From: an uncultured Endomicrobiia bacterium
GTDB taxonomy: Bacteria; Elusimicrobiota; Endomicrobiia; DTEH01
DNA: 53,752 bases
Direction of reading: 5' to 3'
Assembly: GCA_938074745.1 (NCBI GenBank)
Contig: CALJEJ010000012.1
Coordinates: 1 to 53,752 of the forward strand
Both the position numbers and the translations under genes were made by a program. Under the pieces are notes generated by a model. That model did no database searches and was not told the DNA's origin. It saw only the letters and a list, made by a program, of their open reading frames with translations. How positions within the stretch are numbered: the first letter of the stretch is position 1; each line of letters opens with the position of its first letter. This document shows positions 44,194-52,421 of the stretch, in pieces.

Positions 44194-46083
44194 ATGGGCA
44201 AAATAATTGGTATTGACTTAGGTACTTCTAACTCTGCTGCTGCGTATTTAGAAGGAGGTAAACCTACTATAATTCCAGCAGCAGAAGGACTAACTCTTGG
44301 TGGTAAAGCTTTCCCATCATACGTTGCATTTACTAAAGATGGGCAATTACTTGTTGGTGAACCAGCAAGAAGACAGGCTGTGTCAAATCCTGAAGGTACA
44401 ATTACTGCGTTTAAACGTAAAATGGGAACTGATTATAAGTACAAAATTTTTGGTAAAGAATATACACCACAACAAATTTCTGCATTTATTTTACAGAAAA
44501 TCAAACGTGATGCTGAAGCGTTTCTTGGCGACAAAGTTGACCGTGCAGTGATTACAGTTCCTGCATATTTTAATGATAACCAAAGACAGGCAACTAAAGA
44601 TGCAGGAACAATTGCAGGACTTGAGGTTGTTAGAATTATTAATGAACCTACAGCTGCATGTTTAGCATATGGTATTGATAAAGCAGCTCATGAAGAAAAA
44701 ATTATGGTATTTGATCTTGGTGGTGGAACTTTAGATGTTACAATAATGCGTTTTTGGGAAGCAGGTGGAGCAAAAAGTTTTGATGTAATATCTACTGCTG
44801 GAGATACACAACTTGGTGGTACTGATATGGATAATGCGTTGATAGAGTATATCATAGCACAGTTTAAACGAGAAACTGGAATTGATCTGTCAAACGATAA
44901 AATGGCGATGCAACGTATTCGTGAAGCAGCAGAAAAAGCTAAAATTGAACTTTCAAGTGTGTTAGAAACAGAAATAAATTTACCATTTATTACAGCGGAT
45001 GCTACAGGACCTAAACATCTCACTATGAAAATCACACGTGCTACTTTAGAACAACTTGTTCGTCCAATTGTAGAAAGATGTGCAAAATCTATTGACCAAG
45101 CAATTAATGACGCAAAAAATAAACCTAATAGCGGGATAAATTCGTTACGCGATATAACACGAATAATTCCAGTTGGAGGGCCTACCAGAATGCCTATCGT
45201 AATAAAATTTCTTGAAGATTATGTTGGTAGGAAGGTTGAACGTGGGGTAGATCCTATGGAATGTGTAGCGATAGGTGCTGCAATAGAAGCAGGTATCATA
45301 GGTGGAGAAATAAAAGATATTGTTCATTTAGATGTAACTCCTTTGTCTTTAGGTGTAGAAACTTTAGGAGGTGTGTTTACAAAACTTATTGAAAGAAACA
45401 CAACGATACCTACACGACGTTCTGAAATATTTACCACTGCTACAGATAACCAAACTTCAGTAGAAATTCATGTATTACAAGGTGAACGTCCGCTAGCAAA
45501 AGATAATACTTCTTTAGGAAGATTTTATCTTGAAGGTATTTTACCTGCGCCTCGTGGTGTACCTAAAATTGAAGTTACATTTGATATTGATGAAAATGGT
45601 ATATTACATGTGAGTGCAAAAGATTTAGGTACGGGTAAAGAACAATCTATTCGTATTACTGCACCTCATAAACTTTCTAAAGAAGAGATTGAACGAATGA
45701 TAAAAGAAGCAGAACAGTTCGCTGAACAAGATAGAAAAAGAAAAGAGATTATTGAAGAACGGAATAATTTAGATGGAATAATTTATACTACAGAAAAATC
45801 GTTAAGAGACTACGGTGACAAACTTTCTCAAGAGGAGCGGTTAGAAATTGAACGTGCAATAAATGATGCTAAAAGTAAACTTACTTCTGAAGATATAAAT
45901 GAATTAAGGAAAGCTAAAGATGACTTGTTAAAAGCTACATATAAACTCAGTGAGATTGTATACAAAGAAGCACGAAAAACTGATAAAGAAAAAACATCTT
46001 CTACAGGCGAGTCTTCTTCTGAACAACAAAAAAACGGGAAAGATAGAGGCGAAGTTATAGATGCTGAATATAAAGAAAAATAA
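44194..46083 (+). CDS. dnaK: Chaperone DnaK (Hsp70), archaeal/Gram-positive-like form
   Basis: A 629-residue Hsp70. N-terminal [20 protein letters not shown]-binding [13 protein letters not shown] and the C-terminal substrate and lid domains are complete, ending in an Asp/Glu-rich tail ([11 protein letters not shown]). In the N-terminal quadrant it lacks the roughly 20-residue insertion of most diderm DnaKs. [39 protein letters not shown] and [19 protein letters not shown] recall archaeal DnaK such as Thermoplasma. A strong ACAAGGAGGGATG Shine-Dalgarno precedes ATG. Confidence 0.97.
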   Translation: MGKIIGIDLGTSNSAAAYLEGGKPTIIPAAEGLTLGGKAFPSYVAFTKDGQLLVGEPARRQAVSNPEGTITAFKRKMGTDYKYKIFGKEYTPQQISAFILQKIKRDAEAFLGDKVDRAVITVPAYFNDNQRQATKDAGTIAGLEVVRIINEPTAACLAYGIDKAAHEEKIMVFDLGGGTLDVTIMRFWEAGGAKSFDVISTAGDTQLGGTDMDNALIEYIIAQFKRETGIDLSNDKMAMQRIREAAEKAKIELSSVLETEINLPFITADATGPKHLTMKITRATLEQLVRPIVERCAKSIDQAINDAKNKPNSGINSLRDITRIIPVGGPTRMPIVIKFLEDYVGRKVERGVDPMECVAIGAAIEAGIIGGEIKDIVHLDVTPLSLGVETLGGVFTKLIERNTTIPTRRSEIFTTATDNQTSVEIHVLQGERPLAKDNTSLGRFYLEGILPAPRGVPKIEVTFDIDENGILHVSAKDLGTGKEQSIRITAPHKLSKEEIERMIKEAEQFAEQDRKRKEIIEERNNLDGIIYTTEKSLRDYGDKLSQEERLEIERAINDAKSKLTSEDINELRKAKDDLLKATYKLSEIVYKEARKTDKEKTSSTGESSSEQQKNGKDRGEVIDAEYKEK

Positions 46084-46108
46084 AAAAAAATAGGTTGAAA
46101 AATAAAAT

Positions 46109-47203
46109 ATGCCAGTAAAAAAAGATTACTACGAAATTTTAGGTGTAAGTAGAAACGCATCTCAAAAAGAAATTGAGGAGGCGTATAGACGACTTGCTGT
46201 ACAATATCATCCTGACCGTGTTCCACCAGAAAAAAAGAACGAAGCTAGAGAAAAGTTTAAAGAAATTTCGGAAGCTTATGCAGTATTATCTGACCCAAAC
46301 AAACGAAGACAATACGATATGTACGGTCATGCTGGAATAGACAGTGCTTACACACCAGAAGATATATTTTCAGGTGTAGACTTTAGTTCTATATTTCGTG
46401 ACATAGGTTTTGGCAGGGATATTTTTGAAGATCTGTTTGATTTTTTTGGAGTTCGTCAACAACCTCGTGGTCCTCAACGTGGTGCAGATATAGAAATTCC
46501 TTTAACAATAACTTTAGAAGAAGCGTTTAAAGGAGTAGAAAAAAATTTATCATTTTATCACACAGTAACTTGTCCTGTGTGTAAAGGTTCTGGAGCGAAA
46601 CCGGGTACTGCTAAAAAAGTCTGTCCAAAATGTAAAGGTGCTGGATATGTTCAACATTCTAGAGGATTTTTTAGTTTTACTGAAACTTGTCCACGATGTA
46701 AAGGGAAAAGAGAAATTGTTGAATTACCTTGTGAACGGTGTTATGGTCACGGGAAAGTTAAAGAACATGAGAATATTGTGGTAAAAATTCCAGCTGGTGT
46801 GGATAACGGAACATCAATTCGTGTAAAAGGTAAAGGTGAAGCAGGAACTGAAGGTGGTAGTCCGGGAGATTTGTACGTAGTGATTCGGATTGAACCACAT
46901 CCAGTGTTTGTTCGTCAAGGAGATGACTTAGTGTGTAAAGTAGAAGTTCCATATCCTATTGTAGTATTAGGTGGTGAAATAGAAGTCCCAACAATAGATG
47001 GTTCAAAGATACAGATGACAGTACCGCCTGGGACACAACCAAACAAAGTTTTCCGGTTAAAAAACAAAGGTATGCCTGATCTTCATACGGGCCGTCGTGG
47101 AGATTTATATGTTGAAATAATAATACAAGTGCCTACAAAACTTAATGAAAGACAAAAAAATGCGTTACGTGACTATGGTAAAACCTTAGGATTAAATATT
47201 TAG
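46109..47203 (+). CDS. dnaJ: Chaperone DnaJ (Hsp40)
   Basis: A 364-residue type I DnaJ. J-domain HPD is H34-P35-D36 (YHPDRVPP). A short Phe-rich spacer ([21 protein letters not shown]) replaces the usual glycine-rich stretch. The zinc domain has four CxxC pairs: CPVC, CPKC, CPRC (the third not followed by the usual G-x-G) and CERC. C-terminal substrate domains are complete. Stimulates DnaK ATPase. It is 25 bases after dnaK. Confidence 0.95.
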   Translation: MPVKKDYYEILGVSRNASQKEIEEAYRRLAVQYHPDRVPPEKKNEAREKFKEISEAYAVLSDPNKRRQYDMYGHAGIDSAYTPEDIFSGVDFSSIFRDIGFGRDIFEDLFDFFGVRQQPRGPQRGADIEIPLTITLEEAFKGVEKNLSFYHTVTCPVCKGSGAKPGTAKKVCPKCKGAGYVQHSRGFFSFTETCPRCKGKREIVELPCERCYGHGKVKEHENIVVKIPAGVDNGTSIRVKGKGEAGTEGGSPGDLYVVIRIEPHPVFVRQGDDLVCKVEVPYPIVVLGGEIEVPTIDGSKIQMTVPPGTQPNKVFRLKNKGMPDLHTGRRGDLYVEIIIQVPTKLNERQKNALRDYGKTLGLNI

Positions 47204-47213
47204 TAAAACTATA

Positions 47214-47942
47214 GTGACACAGTTTTATATTCCAGATATAGATAAAAATTCTGAAGAAGTTATAATTTCGTCTGAAGAGACTTTACACATTATAAAATCC
47301 TACCGTGTAAAAACAGGTGAAAGAATAAAATTGTTTAACGGTGTTGGAGACGTATTTTATGGTATAGTTAAAAAAATTGCTGATAATGTTTTAACTGTAA
47401 AAATTCTTGAAAAAAAAGAAAACAAAATTGTTCTATGTCAGAGTATAATAAAAATTAAAAATTTTGAACTTGTAATAAGAAAAACAACTGAGTTAGGAAT
47501 AGATACAATTGTTCCGTTGTTAACTTCACGTTGCGAAGTAGATAAAGACAATTTTGTTAAAAAATATGATAGGTTTTACAAAATAATTATAGAAGCTTCT
47601 AAACAATCAGAACGACCTTATCTTACTGAACTTACTTATCCTTGTAATATTGAGGAGTGTTTTAAACATAAAAATAATACTAAAGTTTATAACATCATAG
47701 CATATAAAAATTCGTCTCAAACAAATTTATTGAAAATTTTACAACAGATAAAATATAGTAATACAAAATTCAATATTAGATTATTTATAGGTCCAGAAGG
47801 AGATTTCACAAATTCTGAGATAAATTTTTTCCTCAATCAGAAAGATACATTTTTTGTAAATTTAGCGGATACCATTCTTTGTAGTGAAACTGCAGGAATA
47901 TTATTAAGTGGGCTTGTTGTTTATTATATAAATAACATATAA
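47214..47942 (+). CDS. rsmE: 16S rRNA m3U1498 methyltransferase RsmE
   Basis: A 242-residue SPOUT methyltransferase with the deep knot motifs RLFIGPEGDFTNSEINFF and LGSETAGI-like ILCSETAGILLSGLV at the end. RsmE methylates U1498 of 16S rRNA and often follows dnaJ. The chosen start is GTG 47214 (MTQFYIPDIDKNS); the upstream gap is only 10 bases. Somewhat divergent but full length. Confidence 0.9.
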   Translation: MTQFYIPDIDKNSEEVIISSEETLHIIKSYRVKTGERIKLFNGVGDVFYGIVKKIADNVLTVKILEKKENKIVLCQSIIKIKNFELVIRKTTELGIDTIVPLLTSRCEVDKDNFVKKYDRFYKIIIEASKQSERPYLTELTYPCNIEECFKHKNNTKVYNIIAYKNSSQTNLLKILQQIKYSNTKFNIRLFIGPEGDFTNSEINFFLNQKDTFFVNLADTILCSETAGILLSGLVVYYINNI

Positions 47943-47948
47943 CAAAAA

Positions 47949-49055
47949 ATGAAAAAACTTTTTGTAAGAACATTCGGATGTAAAACTAACCAGTACGAAA
48001 GTCAACTAATAAAAGAACTTGCAGTAAAATCTGGATATCTACTGGTTGAAGATTATAAATCAGCAGATGTAATAATAGTCAACAGTTGTTGTGTAACACA
48101 ATCTGCAGAACGTGATGTTTACAAATTTATTCGTCGGGTAGCAAGAGATTCTGATATTTTTAAAAAAAGAACACTTCTTATTGGATGTTATGCTGAATAC
48201 ATTAAACAAAACAGTTTGTATTCAGATTTTTACTTACGGCTTGCAATCCCAATTAATGTAGAATTTGTAGATAACAAAAATAAATATACTTGTGTAGACA
48301 GTTCTTGTCAGAAAGAATACATTAGCAGTTTTTTTGGTCATACAAGAGCATACGTCAAAATACAAGACGGATGTAACAATTTTTGTTCTTATTGTATTGT
48401 TCCTTTTTTAAGGAGCAATATTTATTCCAAACCTAAAAAGTTAGTTATTGACGAAATAGAGAATTTAAGAAAAAATGGATTTAATGAAATAGTTTTGGTA
48501 GGGACTAACATAGGGAAATACTCTGATGTAACAAATGGACACAATTATGACCTTGTAGACCTTGCAACTGAAATACTACAAAATGTAGATGTAAAACTTA
48601 TTTTTTCTTCACTTGAACCAGTTGATATTAATGACAAGTTTTTTTCTTTAATAGAAAAATATAAAGATAAGATATTTCCACATTTTCATATATCTTTACA
48701 ATCAGCAGATGATTATATTTTAGAGTGTATGAACAGAAAATACACTGCACAAGAGTGTAAAGACAAAATTATGATATTGAAAAAAATTTTCCCTGGGGTA
48801 ATAATTTCAGTAGATTTAATTGTAGGATATCCGGAAGAAACTAAAGAAAGATTTAATAATACCTTAAATTTTATTAAAACTTTAAACCTTAACTGGATAC
48901 ATGTTTTTCCTTATTCACCAAGGATAGGGACACTTTCATATAAAAAATATAAAAATTTTGTTCCTTATGATACAAAATCTCGTGTTAGAGAAATCCTTCA
49001 GTTGAACTGTGTGTTGGGCGAGAAGTATTATAAACAAATATGTAAAGTAATATAA
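47949..49055 (+). CDS. MtaB-like tRNA methylthiotransferase (no TRAM domain)
   Basis: A 368-residue radical-SAM methylthiotransferase. Three N-terminal iron-sulphur Cys are C11 (FGCKTNQYE), C47 or C48 (NSCCVT) and C80 (IGCYAEY). The radical-SAM triad is C142, C146 and C149 (GCNNFCSYC). GCKTNQYE is the MtaB (t6A37) type. The protein ends about where the TRAM RNA-binding domain would start, so it is shorter than the usual 420-440. No further frame continues it. Substrate by analogy: ms2t6A37 of tRNA. Confidence 0.85.
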   Translation: MKKLFVRTFGCKTNQYESQLIKELAVKSGYLLVEDYKSADVIIVNSCCVTQSAERDVYKFIRRVARDSDIFKKRTLLIGCYAEYIKQNSLYSDFYLRLAIPINVEFVDNKNKYTCVDSSCQKEYISSFFGHTRAYVKIQDGCNNFCSYCIVPFLRSNIYSKPKKLVIDEIENLRKNGFNEIVLVGTNIGKYSDVTNGHNYDLVDLATEILQNVDVKLIFSSLEPVDINDKFFSLIEKYKDKIFPHFHISLQSADDYILECMNRKYTAQECKDKIMILKKIFPGVIISVDLIVGYPEETKERFNNTLNFIKTLNLNWIHVFPYSPRIGTLSYKKYKNFVPYDTKSRVREILQLNCVLGEKYYKQICKVI

Positions 49056-49125
49056 AAAAACTAGTTCAACTTTTGTTTTAACCCTGCCTAAATTTTAACA
49101 TTCAAAAATATTTTCTTAACATATA

Positions 49126-49153
49126 TTGACTTTTTATATAAACTTTTTATAAA
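49126..49153 (+). promoter_or_regulatory. Sigma70-type promoter for the rpsP-rplS operon
   Basis: TTGACT at 49126-49131 and TATAAA at 49148-49153 with a 16-base spacer, ahead of a roughly 25-base leader and a GAAGGAGA Shine-Dalgarno for rpsP. It lies in the 129-base gap after the mtaB-like gene. It is the clearest promoter match in the window and sits where a ribosomal operon promoter should be. Confidence 0.65.
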
Positions 49154-49184
49154 CCAAACAAAAATAAGTTTGAAGGAGAAGTAT

Positions 49185-49466
49185 ATGGCAGTAGTTTTAC
49201 GGTTACAACGAGTTGGGAAAAAAAATGAACCTCGCTATAGAATAGTGGCTATTGACAGTAGACGAAAAGTTAGTGGTAAACCGATAGAAGTTATTGGCAG
49301 TTACGATGCAAAAACTAAAAAAATTGAACTAAAACTTGAACTTTATCAAAAGTGGTTAAACTACGGTGCTAAACCTACGCCAACAGTTGCTTCATTATAT
49401 AAAAAATTTGTTAAAAAACAAAAAATTGAATCTGAAATTATTCAGGCTATAACATCTAATCAATAA
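49185..49466 (+). CDS. rpsP: 30S ribosomal protein S16
   Basis: A 93-residue S16: MAVVLRLQRVGKKNEPRYRI, AIDSRRKVSGKPIEVIGSYD and WLNYGAKPTPTVASLYKKF. ATG 49185 is set by GAAGGAGAAGTAT; an in-frame TTG 15 bases earlier is rejected. It heads the rpsP-khpA-rimM-trmD-rplS cluster. Confidence 0.96.
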   Translation: MAVVLRLQRVGKKNEPRYRIVAIDSRRKVSGKPIEVIGSYDAKTKKIELKLELYQKWLNYGAKPTPTVASLYKKFVKKQKIESEIIQAITSNQ

Positions 49467-49472
49467 GAAAAA

Positions 49473-49488
49473 CCCGAGGTTGGTCGGG
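49473..49488 (+). other. GC-rich hairpin between rpsP and khpA
   Basis: CCCGA (49473-49477) and TCGGG (49484-49488) form a perfect 5-bp stem around a GGTTGG loop, followed by more G-rich sequence to about 49495. Such GC content is exceptional here. There is no U-tract after it, so it is not a classical terminator; it may shape or protect the transcript between rpsP and khpA. Confidence 0.35.
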
Positions 49489-49525
49489 GGCGAGTCTGTT
49501 AAATTGTTGAAAGGGGGAAAGATGT

Positions 49526-49756
49526 ATGAAAGAATTACTGTTAACAATTGTGAAAGCCTTGGTAGATTATCCTGAAAAAGTTGAAGTGAAAGAGATTGGC
49601 GGTGAGAAATCAGTAATCCTTGAACTAAAAGTTGCTGATACTGACCGCGGAAAAGTTATTGGTAAACAAGGTAGACTTATACGAGCAATAAGGACAATAA
49701 TGGGTTGTTCTGCAGCAAAACTTGGTCGTAGAGTTGTTATAGAAGTTATAGAATAA
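49526..49756 (+). CDS. khpA: KH-domain RNA-binding protein KhpA
   Basis: A 76-residue single-KH protein (YlqC type) with the RNA-binding GxxG loop in VIGKQGRLIRAIRTIMG. It binds RNA, usually with KhpB. It begins after GAAAGGGGGAAAGATGT, a strong Shine-Dalgarno. Standard neighbour of rpsP. Confidence 0.94.
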   Translation: MKELLLTIVKALVDYPEKVEVKEIGGEKSVILELKVADTDRGKVIGKQGRLIRAIRTIMGCSAAKLGRRVVIEVIE

Positions 49757-49807
49757 AATTATTTTGTTTTACCTTATTATGGAACTAAAACATAAAAATA
49801 CAAAACT

Positions 49808-50338
49808 GTGCTTTTAAAAATTGGCAAGATTCTTCGAACAAAAGGGTTAAATGGCACTTTTGTAGTAACTTTTTCTTCAGCAAAACTGGTTCCACAAACC
49901 GGAGATATAGTAATTTTTGAAAAAAAACAATCTCTTCTTGGAACGTATACAATCAGTTTTCTAAACAAAACTAATAAAGAAAATTTTTATCTACTTCAGG
50001 TAAAAGAAATTACAAGTATTTCACAAGCAAAAGTTGCTGTTAATGCCATTATCTATAAAGAGTTTAAGCAATTACCAGAAAATGTGTTTCTTATTTCTGA
50101 ACTTATAGGCTGTTGTGTGAAAACTGGCTGTCAAGCAGGAAATTATAAAGAAATTGGGATTGTCAAAGAAGTAATAAAAATTCCACAAAAATATAGTTTG
50201 CTAATTGTTCAAAAAAATAATGAAAAAGAATTAATGATTCCTTTTATAAAAGAACTTATAGAAAATGTGGATGTTTTTAATAAAATGATTTTTGTAAAAC
50301 ATGTAGATGGTATAACTGATAATGGTGATGAGAATTGA
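49808..50338 (+). CDS. rimM: Ribosome maturation factor RimM
   Basis: A 176-residue two-domain protein: N-terminal RimM barrel (LLKIGKILRTKGLNGTFVV) and a PRC-type domain (about 95-170, EIGIVKEVIKIPQKYSLLIV and LMIPFIKELIENV). It binds S19 and helps 30S maturation. GTG start at 49808. The end overlaps trmD. Confidence 0.9.
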   Translation: MLLKIGKILRTKGLNGTFVVTFSSAKLVPQTGDIVIFEKKQSLLGTYTISFLNKTNKENFYLLQVKEITSISQAKVAVNAIIYKEFKQLPENVFLISELIGCCVKTGCQAGNYKEIGIVKEVIKIPQKYSLLIVQKNNEKELMIPFIKELIENVDVFNKMIFVKHVDGITDNGDEN

Positions 50339-51077
50339 TGTTATAACTGTGTTACCTAAAATTTTTGATTCTGTAATGAATTATGGTATAATATCTCGTG
50401 GGATAAAAAACGGTAAAATTTTGGTTAATATTTACGATTTACACGATTTCGCAAAAGATAAACATAGAACTGTGGATGATCGGCCTTATGGTGGCGGACC
50501 CGGAATGGTATTAAAACCAGAACCTATTGTTAGAGCAATTAACAAAATCAAAAAAGAAAATAAAAATAAAAAACCTTGGATAATATACGTTTCTCCACAA
50601 GGTAAACTGTTAACACAACAAAAAGTTTATGAACTTTATAAAAAAAAGTGGCTTGTGATTATTTGTGGAAGATATGAAGGTATTGATGAACGAGTATTAA
50701 AGTTTGTAAACGAAGAAATTTCTATTGGCGATTACATACTTACTGGTGGTGAAATTCCTGCTATGGTATTAATAGACAGTGTATGTAGATATGTTAAAGG
50801 TGTAGTGAAACAACAAGGTTCGTTAAAAGACGAAAGTTTTATTAAAAAATTTTTAGATTATCCTCAATACACACGACCATATAAGTTTTATAACATGCGT
50901 GTTCCGGATGTACTTCTTTCAGGTGATCATAAAAAAATTGCTTTGTTCAGGTTAAAAGAATCTATAAGAAACACATATAAAAAACGGCCTGAAATTATTG
51001 AAAAAATAAAACTAACTAAAACAGAAAAAATGTTACTTGAAGAAGTAATTAAGGAGGAGAAAGTTAATGAAAATTGA
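50322..51077 (+). CDS. trmD: tRNA (guanine37-N1)-methyltransferase
   Basis: A 251-residue SPOUT enzyme that methylates G37 of tRNAs to prevent frameshifting. VISRGIK-like [57 protein letters not shown] and [16 protein letters not shown] build the trefoil knot and SAM site. Start ATG 50322 or 50328; both are within rimM. Confidence 0.96.
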   Translation: MVMRIDVITVLPKIFDSVMNYGIISRGIKNGKILVNIYDLHDFAKDKHRTVDDRPYGGGPGMVLKPEPIVRAINKIKKENKNKKPWIIYVSPQGKLLTQQKVYELYKKKWLVIICGRYEGIDERVLKFVNEEISIGDYILTGGEIPAMVLIDSVCRYVKGVVKQQGSLKDESFIKKFLDYPQYTRPYKFYNMRVPDVLLSGDHKKIALFRLKESIRNTYKKRPEIIEKIKLTKTEKMLLEEVIKEEKVNEN

Positions 51078-51441
51078 TCTTACAATGTTAGACCCTAATG
51101 TTAAAAAACAAGTTACAGAATTTTCTGTTGGAGATACAGTTAAAGTTATATTTACAGTTAAAGAGGAAGGTGTAGAAAAAACACAAACGTTTGAAGGTAT
51201 AGTAATTGCTAAACGTGGTCGCGGGATAAATTCTACTTTTACTGTACGTAAAATTTCTTATGGTGTGGGTGTGGAAAGAATTTTTCCTTTGTATTCTCCT
51301 ATGATTAAATCTATAGTAGTATTAGAACGTGGTAAAGTCCGAAGAGCAAAATTGTATTATTTACGTGAAAAAGTTGGTAAAGAAGCAACAGTAAAAGAAA
51401 CTCAAGAAAATAAAGCAACTAAAATTGAAACTAACCAATAA
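51067..51441 (+). CDS. rplS: 50S ribosomal protein L19
   Basis: A 124-residue L19: [41 protein letters not shown] and [20 protein letters not shown], with a Lys/Glu tail. The strong Shine-Dalgarno TAAGGAGGAGAAAG lies inside trmD. It sits at the 30S-50S interface. Confidence 0.96.
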   Translation: MKIDLTMLDPNVKKQVTEFSVGDTVKVIFTVKEEGVEKTQTFEGIVIAKRGRGINSTFTVRKISYGVGVERIFPLYSPMIKSIVVLERGKVRRAKLYYLREKVGKEATVKETQENKATKIETNQ

Positions 51442-52069
51442 TGATAATAAAGTTGTAAATCAACTTTTTTTGTTTGACAAAAAAATAAGAGAGGAGTTTT
51501 CTGCAGAGTTATTATGTGGTGTTGACGAAGCAGGTAGAGGTTGTATAGCAGGACCTTTAGTAGCAGCAGCGGTTGTTTTTTCAGCTCAAGTATATATTCC
51601 TTATCTTAACGAATCCAAAAGTCTCTCACCAAAAAACAGAGAACTTTTGTTTAACCAGATTGTAAATTTAGCAGAGGAAATTTCTTATGTTATAATCCCC
51701 ACTAAAATAATAAACACTGTTATGCTTTCTATAGCGAACCGTCTTGCAATAAAAAATGCAGTAAATAAGTTGACTAAAAAAGTAGATTTAGTACTTGTAG
51801 ATGGATATTCAGTAGACGGGATTAAATTTTTATGTAAGAACATAATAGGTGGGGATAAAAAAAGTGCAGTAATAGCTTCGGCTTCTATTATTGCAAAAGT
51901 TATCAGAGATAAAATTATGACACTTTATGACCAACTTATACCGTATTATAATTTTGCAAAACATAAAGGGTATGCTACAAAATTACATATGAAAAAAATC
52001 TATGAAATTGGTTTGTGCGAATTGCATAGATATTATGCTTCAAAGTTTGTTTTTAATAAACCATGTTAA
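51425..52069 (+). CDS. rnhB: Ribonuclease HII
   Basis: A 214-residue RNase HII that removes ribonucleotides from DNA. D34 and E35 lie in [15 protein letters not shown]126 in LVLVDGYSV, and [21 protein letters not shown] and [12 protein letters not shown] follow. TTG 51425 is the most upstream start and overlaps rplS by 17 bases; a second in-frame TTG at 51470 is possible. Confidence 0.94.
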   Translation: MKLTNNDNKVVNQLFLFDKKIREEFSAELLCGVDEAGRGCIAGPLVAAAVVFSAQVYIPYLNESKSLSPKNRELLFNQIVNLAEEISYVIIPTKIINTVMLSIANRLAIKNAVNKLTKKVDLVLVDGYSVDGIKFLCKNIIGGDKKSAVIASASIIAKVIRDKIMTLYDQLIPYYNFAKHKGYATKLHMKKIYEIGLCELHRYYASKFVFNKPC

Positions 52070-52419
52070 ACAGGCGTAAAACAGGAGTTATAGCTGAAGA
52101 AATTGCTGTAAAATATCTTACTTCCCACAACTACGAAATTATTGAAAAAAATTTTTCAACACGGTGGGGCGAAATTGATATTATCGCGTACGATAAAACT
52201 AATGATACTCTCGTGTTCGTAGAGGTAAAATATAGAAGTAATCTTTCTTACGGTTTACCTCAAGAAGCAGTAAATTATATAAAACAACAAAGAATAATTA
52301 AATCTGCAATGATATATCTGAAAACTACTAAAAGAAATTTTAGTAACTACAGGTTTGATGTATTGGCTATAATGCCACCAAATAATATTGAACATATAAA
52401 AAATGCGTTTCAAGTATAA
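52063..52419 (+). CDS. yraN: UPF0102 (YraN) family nuclease-fold protein
   Basis: A 118-residue protein with a PD-(D/E)XK-like core: E37 and D39 in WGEIDIIAYD, E54 and K56 in VFVEVKYR. AEEIAVKYLTSHNYEIIEKN opens it. Function not established; it commonly follows rnhB, with which it overlaps by 7 bases. Confidence 0.93.
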   Translation: MLNRRKTGVIAEEIAVKYLTSHNYEIIEKNFSTRWGEIDIIAYDKTNDTLVFVEVKYRSNLSYGLPQEAVNYIKQQRIIKSAMIYLKTTKRNFSNYRFDVLAIMPPNNIEHIKNAFQV

Positions 52420-52421
52420 TT

